Positions 1 to 6,694 of a stretch of DNA of 12,265 nucleotides are shown piece by piece. This DNA is from Bacteroidales bacterium UBA1176 (GTDB lineage: Bacteria; Bacteroidota; Bacteroidia; Bacteroidales; WCHB1-69). Position numbers and translations under genes: made by a program. A model generated the notes under the pieces. It ran no database searches. It had not been told where the DNA came from and was given only the letters and a program-made list of their open reading frames with translations. How positions within the stretch are numbered: the stretch's first letter is position 1; the number at the start of each line of letters is the position of its first letter. The stretch spans positions 1-12,265 of the forward strand of contig DBYW01000033.1 of the NCBI GenBank assembly GCA_002311645.1, given 5' to 3'.

Positions 1-139
1 GGAACGAGCGCTGCAACCCCTGGGAAGGGATGGTGCGCGGGAAAATCGCGGTGCGGGAGAACCATGAGACGAGGTTGTGCGTTGCTCGCCGCGAAAAGGG
101 AGTGGTGTCCGACGAGCATGCGTGAGGGATTGAAACGGA

Positions 140-236
140 AATGATTTTGGCGAGAATGGGTGCCGTTGCGAGACGGAGGTCCCGCTTGACGCTTCGCGTC
201 TCGCGGAATGGTGGAGGAATCTAAGCCAAAATCATT
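140..236. repeat. Nested inverted-repeat element
   Basis: AATGATTTTGGC (140-151) is matched perfectly by its reverse complement GCCAAAATCATT (225-236). Inside lies a second perfect dyad, GCGAGACG (168-175) with CGTCTCGC (197-204). The core can also fold as CCGC (182-185)/GCGG (203-206) enclosing GACGC/GCGTC with a 3-base loop. The part from 175 to 213 shares its ends with another hairpin at 7873-7915. It could be a small non-autonomous mobile element or a structured RNA; the sequence alone does not decide. Confidence 0.55.
175..213 (+). repeat. Dispersed hairpin element, copy A
   Basis: This segment begins GGAGGTCCCGC (175-185) and ends CGCGGAATGGTG (202-213), with an imperfect hairpin between. 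The same two end motifs (GGAGGTTCCGC and CGCGGAATGGTG) flank a different, perfect hairpin on the minus strand at 7915-7873. Conserved ends with a changing core suggest two members of one intergenic repeat family, comparable to bacterial REP elements. The family assignment is inference from two copies. Confidence 0.45.
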
Positions 237-253
237 GCAGTGAAAAGCCCGAC

Positions 254-348
254 GGCGCGACAGCGGAAAGCTCTGGTTATATGCGTGATTATAGAGACGC
301 AATGCATTGCGTCTCTACGGAACGAATGTGATTTTCCGCTGCCGCGCC
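254..348. repeat. Long hairpin enclosing a palindrome
   Basis: GGCGCGACAGCGGAAA (254-269) pairs with TTTCCGCTGCCGCGCC (333-348) over 16 positions with a single mismatch (A260/C342). The 63-base loop contains the 26-bp perfect palindrome at 292-317. The GC-rich stem lies in an AT-rich setting without a T-tract, so it does not look like a terminator. A REP- or MITE-like insertion is the simplest reading. Confidence 0.55.
292..317. repeat. 26-bp perfect palindrome
   Basis: The half-site TAGAGACGCAATG (292-304) is followed immediately by its exact reverse complement (305-317), giving 26 bp of perfect symmetry with no spacer. From memory, short palindromes of the GAGACG...CGTCTC type are dispersed in many copies in Bacteroidota and cyanobacterial genomes; I could not check copy number here. 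A cruciform-forming repeat mobilised in trans is plausible but not shown. Confidence 0.65.
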
Positions 349-483
349 GGCACGCCCAAATAAAAAAAATGATGCAGATGCCCTGATTTGTGCCATTAGG
401 TATATAATTCCCTTTTTTTTTAGATTTCGCCGCGGAAATCCAAAAAATGCGTTTTGTCCCGATTCTGTCCCGATTGGAACAAA

Positions 484-519
484 AAAAACAGCGATTTATG
501 CTTGCAAATCGCTGTTTTT
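484..519 (-). terminator. Rho-independent terminator of tRNA-His
   Basis: A 14-bp perfect stem (484-497 with 506-519; core ACAGCGATTT/AAATCGCTGT) closes an 8-base loop. Read on the minus strand it lies just past the tRNA 3' end and is followed by a run of eight T (488-481), a textbook intrinsic terminator. Its A/T tails are symmetrical, so it could also stop plus-strand transcription arriving from the left. Confidence 0.88.
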
Positions 520-529
520 CAATCTTTCG

Positions 530-604
530 GGCGGCAGGTCGGATTCGAACCGACGACCCACGGAACCACAATCCGGTACTCTAACCAACTGAGCTACAAC
601 CGCC
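530..604 (-). tRNA. tRNA-His (GTG anticodon)
   Basis: The minus strand folds as a cloverleaf: acceptor GCGGTTG/CTGCCGC, D arm GCTC...GAGT, anticodon arm CCGGA-TTGTGGT-TCCGT with anticodon GTG, and T arm GTCGG-TTCGAAT-CCGAC. An extra 5' G (position -1, base 604) sits opposite C73 (base 530), the identity element HisRS recognises in bacteria. This supports His and sets the ends given here. There is no encoded CCA, so it must be added after transcription. Pair 6:67 is T:T and pair 27:43 is C:T; both are imperfections in otherwise normal stems. A -7 promoter box lies upstream and a terminator follows. The gene is divergent from hisS. Confidence 0.95.
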
Positions 605-629
605 ATTTAGTGGTTGTCAAATGACGCGG

Positions 630-637
630 CAAAAATA
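630..637 (-). promoter_or_regulatory. Bacteroidota-type -7 box for tRNA-His
   Basis: Read on the minus strand the sequence is TATTTTTG, a match to the Bacteroidota -7 consensus TAnnTTTG, 25 bases upstream of the tRNA 5' end. A GTTG at 657-654 could be the -33 element, though the 16-base gap is shorter than the usual 19-21. Confidence 0.6.
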
Positions 638-694
638 CACTTTTTTTCATTTCCAACCCCGATTTCCATAAATATTTTTTTTATGCCTTTTTTG

Positions 695-702
695 TATCTT
701 TG
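695..702 (+). promoter_or_regulatory. -7 box for hisS
   Basis: TATCTTTG matches the Bacteroidota -7 consensus TAnnTTTG and continues as CAG. It lies 23 bases before the hisS ATG, implying a very short leader. No clear -33 TTTG is seen; the upstream sequence is a T-rich tract. Confidence 0.6.
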
Positions 703-725
703 CAGCCTGATTAAATAGACAAACT

Positions 726-2090
726 ATGGCCAACGTAAAACCCTCAATTCCAAAAGGAACCCGTGATTTCACGCCCACCGAGATGATGCGGCGCAACTAT
801 ATTTTTGACACCATCCGCTCCGTCTTCCACAAACATGCCTACCTCCCTATTGAGACCCCTTCCATGGAGAATCTCTCCACCCTCATGGGCAAATACGGCG
901 AGGAGGGCGACCGCCTGCTCTTCAAGATCCTCAACTCGGGCGACTTCACGCAGGGGGTTGACTTCAATGCCCCGGACGCCTCTCCCAACAAGATTGCCGC
1001 TAAGATCTGCGAGAAGGGTCTGCGCTATGACCTCACGGTGCCCTTCGCCCGCTTCGTGGTACAGCACCAGAACGACATCGCATTCCCCTTCAAGCGGTAC
1101 CAGATGCAGCCCGTTTGGCGCGCCGACCGCCCCCAAAAGGGTCGCTACCGCGAGTTCTACCAGTGCGACGCCGACATAATCGGCAGCACCTCCCTCCTCA
1201 ATGAGGCAGAACTGGTGGAGATCACCGACGAGATCTTCCGCAAGTTCGGCATCAACATCACGATGAAAATCAACAATCGCAAGGTGCTCTCCGGCATCGC
1301 CGAGGTCATCGGCCAGGCCGACAAGGTGACCGATCTCTGCACGGCCATGGACAAGTTAGATAAGGTCGGACAGGAGTGCGTCTGCCAGGAGTTGCAGGAA
1401 AGAGGCATCCCGCAAGAGTCCATTGACCAGCTCAAGCCTGTCTTCTGCTTCGGCGGCAACGACAATGACGAGAAGCTCGGGCAACTCAAGCAACTGCTCC
1501 ACACCAGTGAGATTGGAATGAAAGGCGTCGAAGAGTTGGCCACCGTGCTCGAGTATGTCAAGGAGATGGGGCTCACCACCGCTTTGGAAATTGACATTAC
1601 CCTCGCTCGAGGCCTCAATTACTACACCGGTGCCATCTTCGAGGTGAAGGCCAACGACGTGGCGATGGGCAGCATCTCCGGCGGCGGACGCTACGACAAC
1701 CTCACGGGCATCTTCGGACTGAAGAATATGTCGGGTGTGGGCATCTCCTACGGCGCGGAACGTATCTACGACGTACTCAACGAGCTCAACCTCTTCCCCG
1801 ACGCCATCCTCACTCCCGTCAAGGCCCTGTTCATCAACTTCGGCAAAGAGGACGAGATCTATGCTCTCAAGGGGCTGCGCAAACTCCGCGACGCCGGCAT
1901 ACCTTCCGAGATCTATCCCGACAGCGCGAAAATCGGCAAACAGATGAACTACGCCAACGCCAAATCGGTACCGTATGTCATTATGGCGGGCGAAAACGAA
2001 CGTCTGAGCAACACCTACACGCTGAAAAATATGAATACCGGCGAACAACAGCAACTCCCGATAGAGGAAATCACCCGTTTACTGCAATAA
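726..2090 (+). CDS. hisS: Histidine--tRNA ligase (HisRS)
   Basis: This cytoplasmic class II aminoacyl-tRNA synthetase activates histidine with ATP and loads it onto tRNA-His. The 454-residue protein is full length. Visible landmarks are the N-terminal IPKGTRDFTP (8-17), motif 1 around YLPIETP (39-45), motif 2 with the Arg loop RADRPQKGRYREF (132-144), the HisA signature LARGLNYYTG (293-302, with catalytic-type R295) and motif 3 with SGGGRYDNL (318-326) and GVGISYGAER (337-346). The anticodon-binding domain follows from about 363. Many bacteria have RGLDYYTG; the Asn here is a mild variant. The ATG fits the family N terminus and lies 23 bases after the -7 box. It is divergent from tRNA-His and first of three closely spaced genes. 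Confidence 0.97.
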   Translation: MANVKPSIPKGTRDFTPTEMMRRNYIFDTIRSVFHKHAYLPIETPSMENLSTLMGKYGEEGDRLLFKILNSGDFTQGVDFNAPDASPNKIAAKICEKGLRYDLTVPFARFVVQHQNDIAFPFKRYQMQPVWRADRPQKGRYREFYQCDADIIGSTSLLNEAELVEITDEIFRKFGINITMKINNRKVLSGIAEVIGQADKVTDLCTAMDKLDKVGQECVCQELQERGIPQESIDQLKPVFCFGGNDNDEKLGQLKQLLHTSEIGMKGVEELATVLEYVKEMGLTTALEIDITLARGLNYYTGAIFEVKANDVAMGSISGGGRYDNLTGIFGLKNMSGVGISYGAERIYDVLNELNLFPDAILTPVKALFINFGKEDEIYALKGLRKLRDAGIPSEIYPDSAKIGKQMNYANAKSVPYVIMAGENERLSNTYTLKNMNTGEQQQLPIEEITRLLQ

Positions 2091-2125
2091 TATTCCAACC
2101 CCTATCCCCCACCCTGACGAGCACT

Positions 2126-3502
2126 ATGCCCAACAATTCAAACTCATTCAAAGCAAAGCTTCGACTTATGTGGCGCAGAATCAAGGACTTCGCCCAGTTG
2201 CGCGAGGACACCGACTATGAGGCCACCATCGAGACCATATCCAAAGGCGTGGAGTTCCGAGGGATGAATATGTGGATACTTGTATTTGCCATCATCGTGG
2301 CATCTGTGGGACTGAACGTCAACTCCACCGCCGTCATCATCGGCGCCATGTTGATTTCACCCTTGATGGGGCCCATCTGTGGCATCGGGTTCTCTGTCGG
2401 CATAATGGACGAGCACCTGCTGCAGAAATCGGTCAAAAACCTCGGCATTATGGTGCTGGTCAGTCTGTTGGCCTCGTTTCTGTACTTCCTGCTTTCGCCG
2501 CTCGGCGACGCGCAGTCGGAGCTGTTGGCGCGCACCCGGCCCACCATTTTCGACGTGTTTATCGCCTTCTTCGGGGGGCTCGCCGGCATCGTGGCCACCT
2601 CTCGCAAGTCACAGTCCATCACCGTCATCTCGGGTGTGGCCATCGCCACCGCCTTGATGCCGCCGCTCTGCACGGCTGGTTACGGACTCGCCACCGCCCA
2701 GTTCAAGTATTTCTTCGGGGCTTTCTACCTCTTCTTCCTCAACTCCTTCTTCATCGCCCTCGCCACCTTCGTGATGGTCCGCTTCCTCTCTTTTCCCCAG
2801 ATTCAGTATGTGGACCACGCCCGTAACCGCGCTGTCAAGCGCATCATCACCGTATTCACCGTCATCGTGTTGGTGCCCAGCATCATACTGGCTATCGATG
2901 TGGTGCGGCAAGCCGCCTTCAACTCACAGGCCATCAAATTCGTGAATGAGACCCAGGAGAGCGAGCTTTTTGAGAACATCCAAATTGTCAACTCCATCCG
3001 TGAATATCACGCCAAGGAACAGAGCGTCACCCTCTCGCTGGTGGGAAGACCCCTGACAAACAGCGAGATCACAGAACTGCAGAAATCCCTGCAAAACCAA
3101 TACGGGCTCACACACACCAAACTTATTGTCAAACAGACCGGTGAGGCCATAGACATCACCAAGCAGAACGAGATTATCGAGGATATCATCAACAAGAAAG
3201 ACTTGCAAATCAGCAGGCAAGACTCCATCATTGAGCAACTGCAAGGACAACTCAGCGCAGCCCGTACGGCGGAAACCTTGTCCGAGCAATTGGCGAAAGA
3301 GGTATATGTGCAATATCCTGGCATCCGCGAGTTCGCAATCACCGAGATGACGCAGGTGAACACCATCACGCTTGAAAACCACGTCACTCCAATCGTCTAT
3401 ATCCAATGGAAAGACGGCAAGACGAATAGTGCTGCCGAACAGAAAATCGCCGCTTGGCTCAAGGTGCGCCTGAATGTGGATGAGATTAAAGTAATACATT
3501 AG
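2126..3502 (+). CDS. DUF389 family membrane protein
   Basis: This 458-residue inner-membrane protein carries the DUF389 (TIGR00341-like) hydrophobic domain, whose function is not established. About seven membrane segments can be read between residues 50 and 258. They include the family-typical small-residue stretch NVNSTAVIIGAMLISPLMGP (65-84) and ATALMPPLCTAGYGLA (174-189). A cytosolic N-terminal segment contains YEATIETISKGVEF, the usual lead-in. After residue 260 comes a soluble tail of about 200 residues with a heptad-like, Gln-rich stretch (about 355-395), so a coiled coil is likely. The gene begins 35 bp after hisS and ends 23 bp before the ygiQ-like gene, so co-transcription is likely. 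Family assignment is firm; role and tail topology are unknown. Confidence 0.9.
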   Translation: MPNNSNSFKAKLRLMWRRIKDFAQLREDTDYEATIETISKGVEFRGMNMWILVFAIIVASVGLNVNSTAVIIGAMLISPLMGPICGIGFSVGIMDEHLLQKSVKNLGIMVLVSLLASFLYFLLSPLGDAQSELLARTRPTIFDVFIAFFGGLAGIVATSRKSQSITVISGVAIATALMPPLCTAGYGLATAQFKYFFGAFYLFFLNSFFIALATFVMVRFLSFPQIQYVDHARNRAVKRIITVFTVIVLVPSIILAIDVVRQAAFNSQAIKFVNETQESELFENIQIVNSIREYHAKEQSVTLSLVGRPLTNSEITELQKSLQNQYGLTHTKLIVKQTGEAIDITKQNEIIEDIINKKDLQISRQDSIIEQLQGQLSAARTAETLSEQLAKEVYVQYPGIREFAITEMTQVNTITLENHVTPIVYIQWKDGKTNSAAEQKIAAWLKVRLNVDEIKVIH

Positions 3503-3525
3503 GTTGACAATTTAATCTACTCACA

Positions 3526-5352
3526 ATGAATGATAAACATTTTTTACCCATTACCAAGAAGGAGTTGGATTACTTGGGATGGGACTATGTGGATGTCATC
3601 ATTGTGAACGGTGATGCCTACGTGGACCATCCATCCTTCGGGGCTGCGGTCATCGGACGTGTACTGGAGCGCGAGGGTTTGCGCGTGGCCATTCTGCCAC
3701 AACCCAACTGGCAGGATGATCTGCGCGATTTCCAGAAGTTAGGCAAGCCCCGTCTCTTCTTCGGGGTCACTTCAGGCAACATGGACTCCATGGTGAACCA
3801 TTACACCGCCAACAAACGGTTGCGCAGCGACGACGCCTACACGCCCGGCGGCAAGTCCGGCTTCCGTCCCGACTACGCCACCACCGTCTATGCCCGCATT
3901 CTCAAGCAGTTATTCCCCGACGTGCCCGTGGTGTTGGGCGGCATCGAGGCCTCCATGCGGCGGCTTTCGCATTACGATTACTGGAGCGATTCGCTCAAGC
4001 CCAGCATACTGCTGGACAGCGGCGCCGACGTGCTGGTATATGGCATGGGCGAGCGGCCAATCGTGGCCCTGGCCGAACTTTTCCAACACGCGAATTGGCG
4101 AGAGCATCTGTCGGAATGCCGGCAAATCGCCTATTGGGATAAAGACATAGAATCTTATCATTCAGAAGATTACATAAGATTACATTCGTATGAATCTGAG
4201 TTGAAAGACAAGCGTAAATACGGGGAAGACTTCGTTAAGTTCGAGACAGAGTCCAACAAGCGTGAGCAGCGCACGTTGGTGCAGCCCTACGGGGAACGGC
4301 TGTTGGTGGTGCGTCCTCCCTACCCTGTCGCCACGGAAGCCGAGATGGACAGTTTCGCGCTCTTCTACAGGATGATGAACGCCCCGCATCCCAAATACTT
4401 GAAACGTGGGGAGATACCGGCTTTTGAGATGATCAAGAACTCCATCACACTGCATCGCGGATGCTTTGGCGGCTGTAGTTTCTGCGCCATCGCTGCCCAT
4501 CAGGGCAAGCAGATTGCCTCGCGCTCCAACGAGTCCATCCTCGCGGAGGTGCGCGATCTCATACAGCGGCCCTATTTCAAGGGGCACATCAGCGACTTAG
4601 GCGGCCCTTCTGCCAACATGTTCCGCATGGAAGGCCTTGACTTGGAAAAATGCCGCACCTGTCCGCGCCCGTCATGTCTCTCGCCCAAAATTTGTCCCAA
4701 TATGCAGCTGAACCACAAGCCTTTGGTGGATTTGTACGAAACAGTGAGGAAAATGCCGGGCGTCAAACATGTCACCATCGGCAGTGGCATACGCTATGAG
4801 ATGCTGCTCAACGACAACAAAGAGGAGGACAAGAGGAACGAACAGTCGCAATATCTACGGCAGTTGGTGGAACATCATGTGTCGGGGCGTCTGAAAGTGG
4901 CGCCGGAGCACACCGACCCCGAGGTGCTCAAACTGATGCGGAAACCGGATTTCGACAAGTTTCTGCTCTTTTTGGAGAAGTTTATGCAAGCCAACCGGCA
5001 ATGCGGCAAGAACCAGCAACTTATCCCCTATTTCATCGGTTCGCATCCGGGCTGCACCATCGAGAAGATGGCCGAATTGTGCGACATCACGCAAAAGTAC
5101 CACCTTATCACCGACCAGGTGCAGGATTTTACCCCCACACCGATGACTTTCTCGACGGCTTTGTATTATTTGGGGTATAATCCGTATAATGGCAAGCCGG
5201 TATATGTGCCCAAGCGCATGGAGGAGCGCAGGGACCAGCACCTCTTCTTCTTTGCTAAGTTACCGGAGAACCGCAAGCGCATCGCGCAGCTCACTTCCGC
5301 CCGAAATCGGCGGGGATCTCGCCCCAAAGGGGGGTGTTCCACTTATAGATAG
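3526..5352 (+). CDS. YgiQ family radical SAM protein
   Basis: This is a predicted cytoplasmic [4Fe-4S] radical SAM enzyme of the YgiQ (UPF0313) family; its substrate is not known. The N-terminal YgiQ region includes NGDAYVDHPSFGAAVIGR (28-45) and LGGIEASMRRLSHYDYW (137-153). The cluster motif CxxxCxxC is present as CFGGCSFC (C313, C317, C320). A second cysteine group, CRTCPRPSCLSPKIC (C376, C379, C384, C390), is also family-typical. YNPYNGKPVYVPK near the end matches the family C terminus. At 608 residues it is slightly short for the family. The last roughly 20 residues (after ENRKRIAQL) are encoded inside the antisense 3' end of the RNase H gene and are rich in Arg and Gly. The original stop may have been lost or shifted there. 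It is third in the hisS-DUF389-ygiQ cluster. Confidence 0.93.
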   Translation: MNDKHFLPITKKELDYLGWDYVDVIIVNGDAYVDHPSFGAAVIGRVLEREGLRVAILPQPNWQDDLRDFQKLGKPRLFFGVTSGNMDSMVNHYTANKRLRSDDAYTPGGKSGFRPDYATTVYARILKQLFPDVPVVLGGIEASMRRLSHYDYWSDSLKPSILLDSGADVLVYGMGERPIVALAELFQHANWREHLSECRQIAYWDKDIESYHSEDYIRLHSYESELKDKRKYGEDFVKFETESNKREQRTLVQPYGERLLVVRPPYPVATEAEMDSFALFYRMMNAPHPKYLKRGEIPAFEMIKNSITLHRGCFGGCSFCAIAAHQGKQIASRSNESILAEVRDLIQRPYFKGHISDLGGPSANMFRMEGLDLEKCRTCPRPSCLSPKICPNMQLNHKPLVDLYETVRKMPGVKHVTIGSGIRYEMLLNDNKEEDKRNEQSQYLRQLVEHHVSGRLKVAPEHTDPEVLKLMRKPDFDKFLLFLEKFMQANRQCGKNQQLIPYFIGSHPGCTIEKMAELCDITQKYHLITDQVQDFTPTPMTFSTALYYLGYNPYNGKPVYVPKRMEERRDQHLFFFAKLPENRKRIAQLTSARNRRGSRPKGGCSTYR

Positions 5353-5932
5353 GGTTGTCGTAGGTGTTGTTTTTCAACCAGTTCTCGGCGCGGGTCATCA
5401 AGTCGAACAGCACGGCATTCTCCGCCGTGGGGAGGATGATGGATTTGTGCTTCTTGTGACGCACCCAAGCCATCGCCGTGATGCTGTCGGTATAGATGGG
5501 AATGTCCAAATTGCGTTGCTTGCAGAGGGAAATGCCGTGTACCAGAGCTAAAAACTCGCCGATGTTGTTGGAAGCGTTCGGAAAAGGCCCCTTATGGAAC
5601 CAAACCTCGCGCGTGGCCACGTAAACCCCGCGGTATTCCATCATTTTGGTCACAGTGTTCCAGGCCGCATCCACGGAAAGGCTCTCGAGAATGGGCTTAG
5701 GCGCATCTTCCTTCAGCAACTGCAGGGGAATGCCGCTTTGTGGCGAGGGATGGTTGCGATAGTAGGCGGCATAGCCTTCTCGAAAGGCCTCGGCCGCAGC
5801 CTGCTCAGTCTCGAAAGACTTGTATTTAGCACCCTCAAAATGCAGGACTTGCGCCTTGCATTCGTTCCAATTGTCATAAATGCCGGGCTTTAAACCAGCC
5901 CAGACCACGTAATATTTTCTTTTTGTCGTCAT
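5291..5932 (-). CDS. Ribonuclease H with viroplasmin-like N-terminal domain
   Basis: This cytoplasmic enzyme cleaves the RNA strand of RNA-DNA hybrids, clearing R-loops and primers. The 213-residue protein begins with a viroplasmin/RNase H1 hybrid-binding module (about 6-52: KYYVVWAGLKPGIYDNW, then a KSFETEQAAAEAF helix). The RNase H fold follows from about 85. The acidic catalytic set is visible: D88 (SVDAAW), E126 (NNIGEFLAL), D149 (YTDSITAMAW) and D209 in the terminal WGEIPADFGRK. The protein looks complete. The ATG at 5932 precedes MTTKRKYYVVWAG, the normal family start. It converges on the ygiQ-like gene with a 62-bp overlap of 3' ends and diverges from the lipoprotein gene. It is RNase HI-type (rnhA-like); I leave the symbol blank because naming varies for this two-domain form. 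Confidence 0.94.
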   Translation of the reverse strand: MTTKRKYYVVWAGLKPGIYDNWNECKAQVLHFEGAKYKSFETEQAAAEAFREGYAAYYRNHPSPQSGIPLQLLKEDAPKPILESLSVDAAWNTVTKMMEYRGVYVATREVWFHKGPFPNASNNIGEFLALVHGISLCKQRNLDIPIYTDSITAMAWVRHKKHKSIILPTAENAVLFDLMTRAENWLKNNTYDNPIYKWNTPLWGEIPADFGRK

Positions 5933-5970
5933 TTATAGTCTTTTATGTGAATGTTTTGCGAACGATGTCG

Positions 5971-5998
5971 CATCTTTGCCATCCCATGCGCAAAGATG
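5971..5998. repeat. Inverted repeat between divergent genes
   Basis: CATCTTTGC (5971-5979) and GCAAAGATG (5990-5998) form a 9-bp perfect dyad with a 10-base spacer, midway between the divergent RNase H and lipoprotein genes. Each arm contains CATCTTTG, one base off the -7 consensus, pointing in opposite directions. It may be a regulator binding site or a pair of weak promoter boxes; no direct evidence favours either. Confidence 0.4.
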
Positions 5999-6010
5999 GC
6001 AGAATTAATG

Positions 6011-6018
6011 TATTTTTG
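6011..6018 (+). promoter_or_regulatory. -7 box for the lipoprotein gene
   Basis: TATTTTTG fits TAnnTTTG and continues as CAG, as at the other plus-strand promoters in this window. It is 64 bases upstream of the chosen ATG at 6083. A proper -33 TTTG at 19-21 bases upstream is not apparent. Confidence 0.55.
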
Positions 6019-6082
6019 CAGCCGCATTCGCAACGGCAAAATCCTGCCGCAAAAGTAGTCTAAATTGAATGAAACTTCGAGT

Positions 6083-6592
6083 ATGAAAAAAAGTTTTTAT
6101 CAACATTTTATAGTTATCGCTATCATCTCGTTTGCAATCAGCATAATAGGTGCAGGATGCCATAAAGCGCCCCGGCAGAAGGAGCCCATCAAGGTGGCGC
6201 ATGAATTCCCCAATGGAAACTGGACGTTCGAGGAGCAGGTGATACAGTACGGGTTTGACAATATTGACACCATAAGTGAGTATAGCATAGAGTTTTATCT
6301 CAAATACGACACCACCTTGGTGGAGGATGACCAAATTCCCGTGAATATCACGATCTCAGCTCCGGACGGCATGGAGACATACGTGTCGAGTGTGCTCAAT
6401 TTCGACCCCAAGCAAAACAAAGACATTACACACTTTTCAACTGGCAGTGTTAGAACCATGAAGCTGATTGCTTTCCCCAGCAAAACGTTGACGCAAAAGG
6501 GGCGCTATACCGTCACCTTCTATCGTAAGATGCCGAAGTACGACAACCTGGGGTTCATTTCGTTGGATTTGAACGTGGTGCCGAAGAAATAG
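6083..6592 (+). CDS. GldH-like lipoprotein
   Basis: This is a predicted lipoprotein of 169 residues. The N terminus MKKSFYQHF is followed by a hydrophobic segment and the lipobox GAGC, with Cys26 as the lipidated residue, so it should sit on a membrane facing the periplasm or the outside. I start at ATG 6083 rather than the in-frame TTG at 6065 because the ATG gives a standard signal peptide. The mature part, about 144 residues, resembles GldH gliding-motility lipoproteins (GldH_lipo): an NWTF segment, a beta-rich YSIEFYLKYD stretch, ISAPDG, and a final GRYTVTFYRKM...NLGFISLDLNVV pattern. In Flavobacteriia GldH is needed for gliding; many non-gliding Bacteroidales keep homologues of unclear role. 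No other gld genes are in the window. The family call comes from pattern recognition and is moderate. Confidence 0.75.
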   Translation: MKKSFYQHFIVIAIISFAISIIGAGCHKAPRQKEPIKVAHEFPNGNWTFEEQVIQYGFDNIDTISEYSIEFYLKYDTTLVEDDQIPVNITISAPDGMETYVSSVLNFDPKQNKDITHFSTGSVRTMKLIAFPSKTLTQKGRYTVTFYRKMPKYDNLGFISLDLNVVPKK

Positions 6593-6660
6593 AGGATGTG
6601 GCTTACGGATGTTTTGCCATTTTATGATAATCATTTTATGGCAACAAGTAAAAAAATGTG

Positions 6661-6668
6661 TATATTTG
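6661..6668 (+). promoter_or_regulatory. -7 box for the ATPase gene
   Basis: TATATTTG fits the Bacteroidota -7 consensus and continues as CAG. It lies 26 bases before the ATPase ATG at 6695. This suggests the ATPase has its own promoter rather than depending on the lipoprotein gene 102 bp upstream. Confidence 0.6.
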
Positions 6669-6694
6669 CAGCGTGAATCTTTAATAAGCGTGCT

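Larger units (their letters stand above)
1..529. other. Gene-free repeat-rich intergenic region
   Basis: I see no convincing coding region here. Short open stretches exist but have no start context or recognisable protein, and the long minus-strand frame from 571 to 221 runs through the tRNA gene and the repeats. The region holds an inverted repeat (140-236), a GC-rich hairpin enclosing a palindrome (254-348), a small dyad GATTTC/GAAATC around CCGCGG (423-440), a direct repeat of TGTCCCGATT (455-464 and 466-475) and a terminator (484-519). Positions 1-139 are GC-rich and may be the end of a longer repeat or structured element that starts outside the window. Confidence 0.6.

Noticed and set aside
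128..136. GATTGAAAC, resembling the end of many CRISPR repeats
   Set aside because: It occurs once, with no evenly spaced copies or spacers and no cas genes in the window.
221..571. Minus-strand open frame of 116 codons
   Set aside because: It overlaps the tRNA-His gene, the terminator and the palindromic repeats and has no recognisable protein features.
744..1136. Minus-strand open frame within hisS
   Set aside because: It is antisense to a strongly conserved synthetase gene; the frame is open because of GC-rich codon bias. The same applies to the other antisense frames in hisS, the DUF389 gene and ygiQ.
2272..2826. Plus-strand 184-codon frame within the DUF389 gene
   Set aside because: It is out of frame with the conserved membrane protein, has a biased His/Arg-rich composition and no plausible domain.
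5189..5551. Plus-strand frame across the ygiQ end and the RNase H gene
   Set aside because: It is mostly antisense to catalytic RNase H sequence and no family is visible.
6065..6082. TTG start giving a six-residue N-terminal extension to the lipoprotein
   Set aside because: ATG at 6083 gives a normal lipoprotein signal peptide (MKKS... to Cys26); the extension adds polar residues ahead of it without support.
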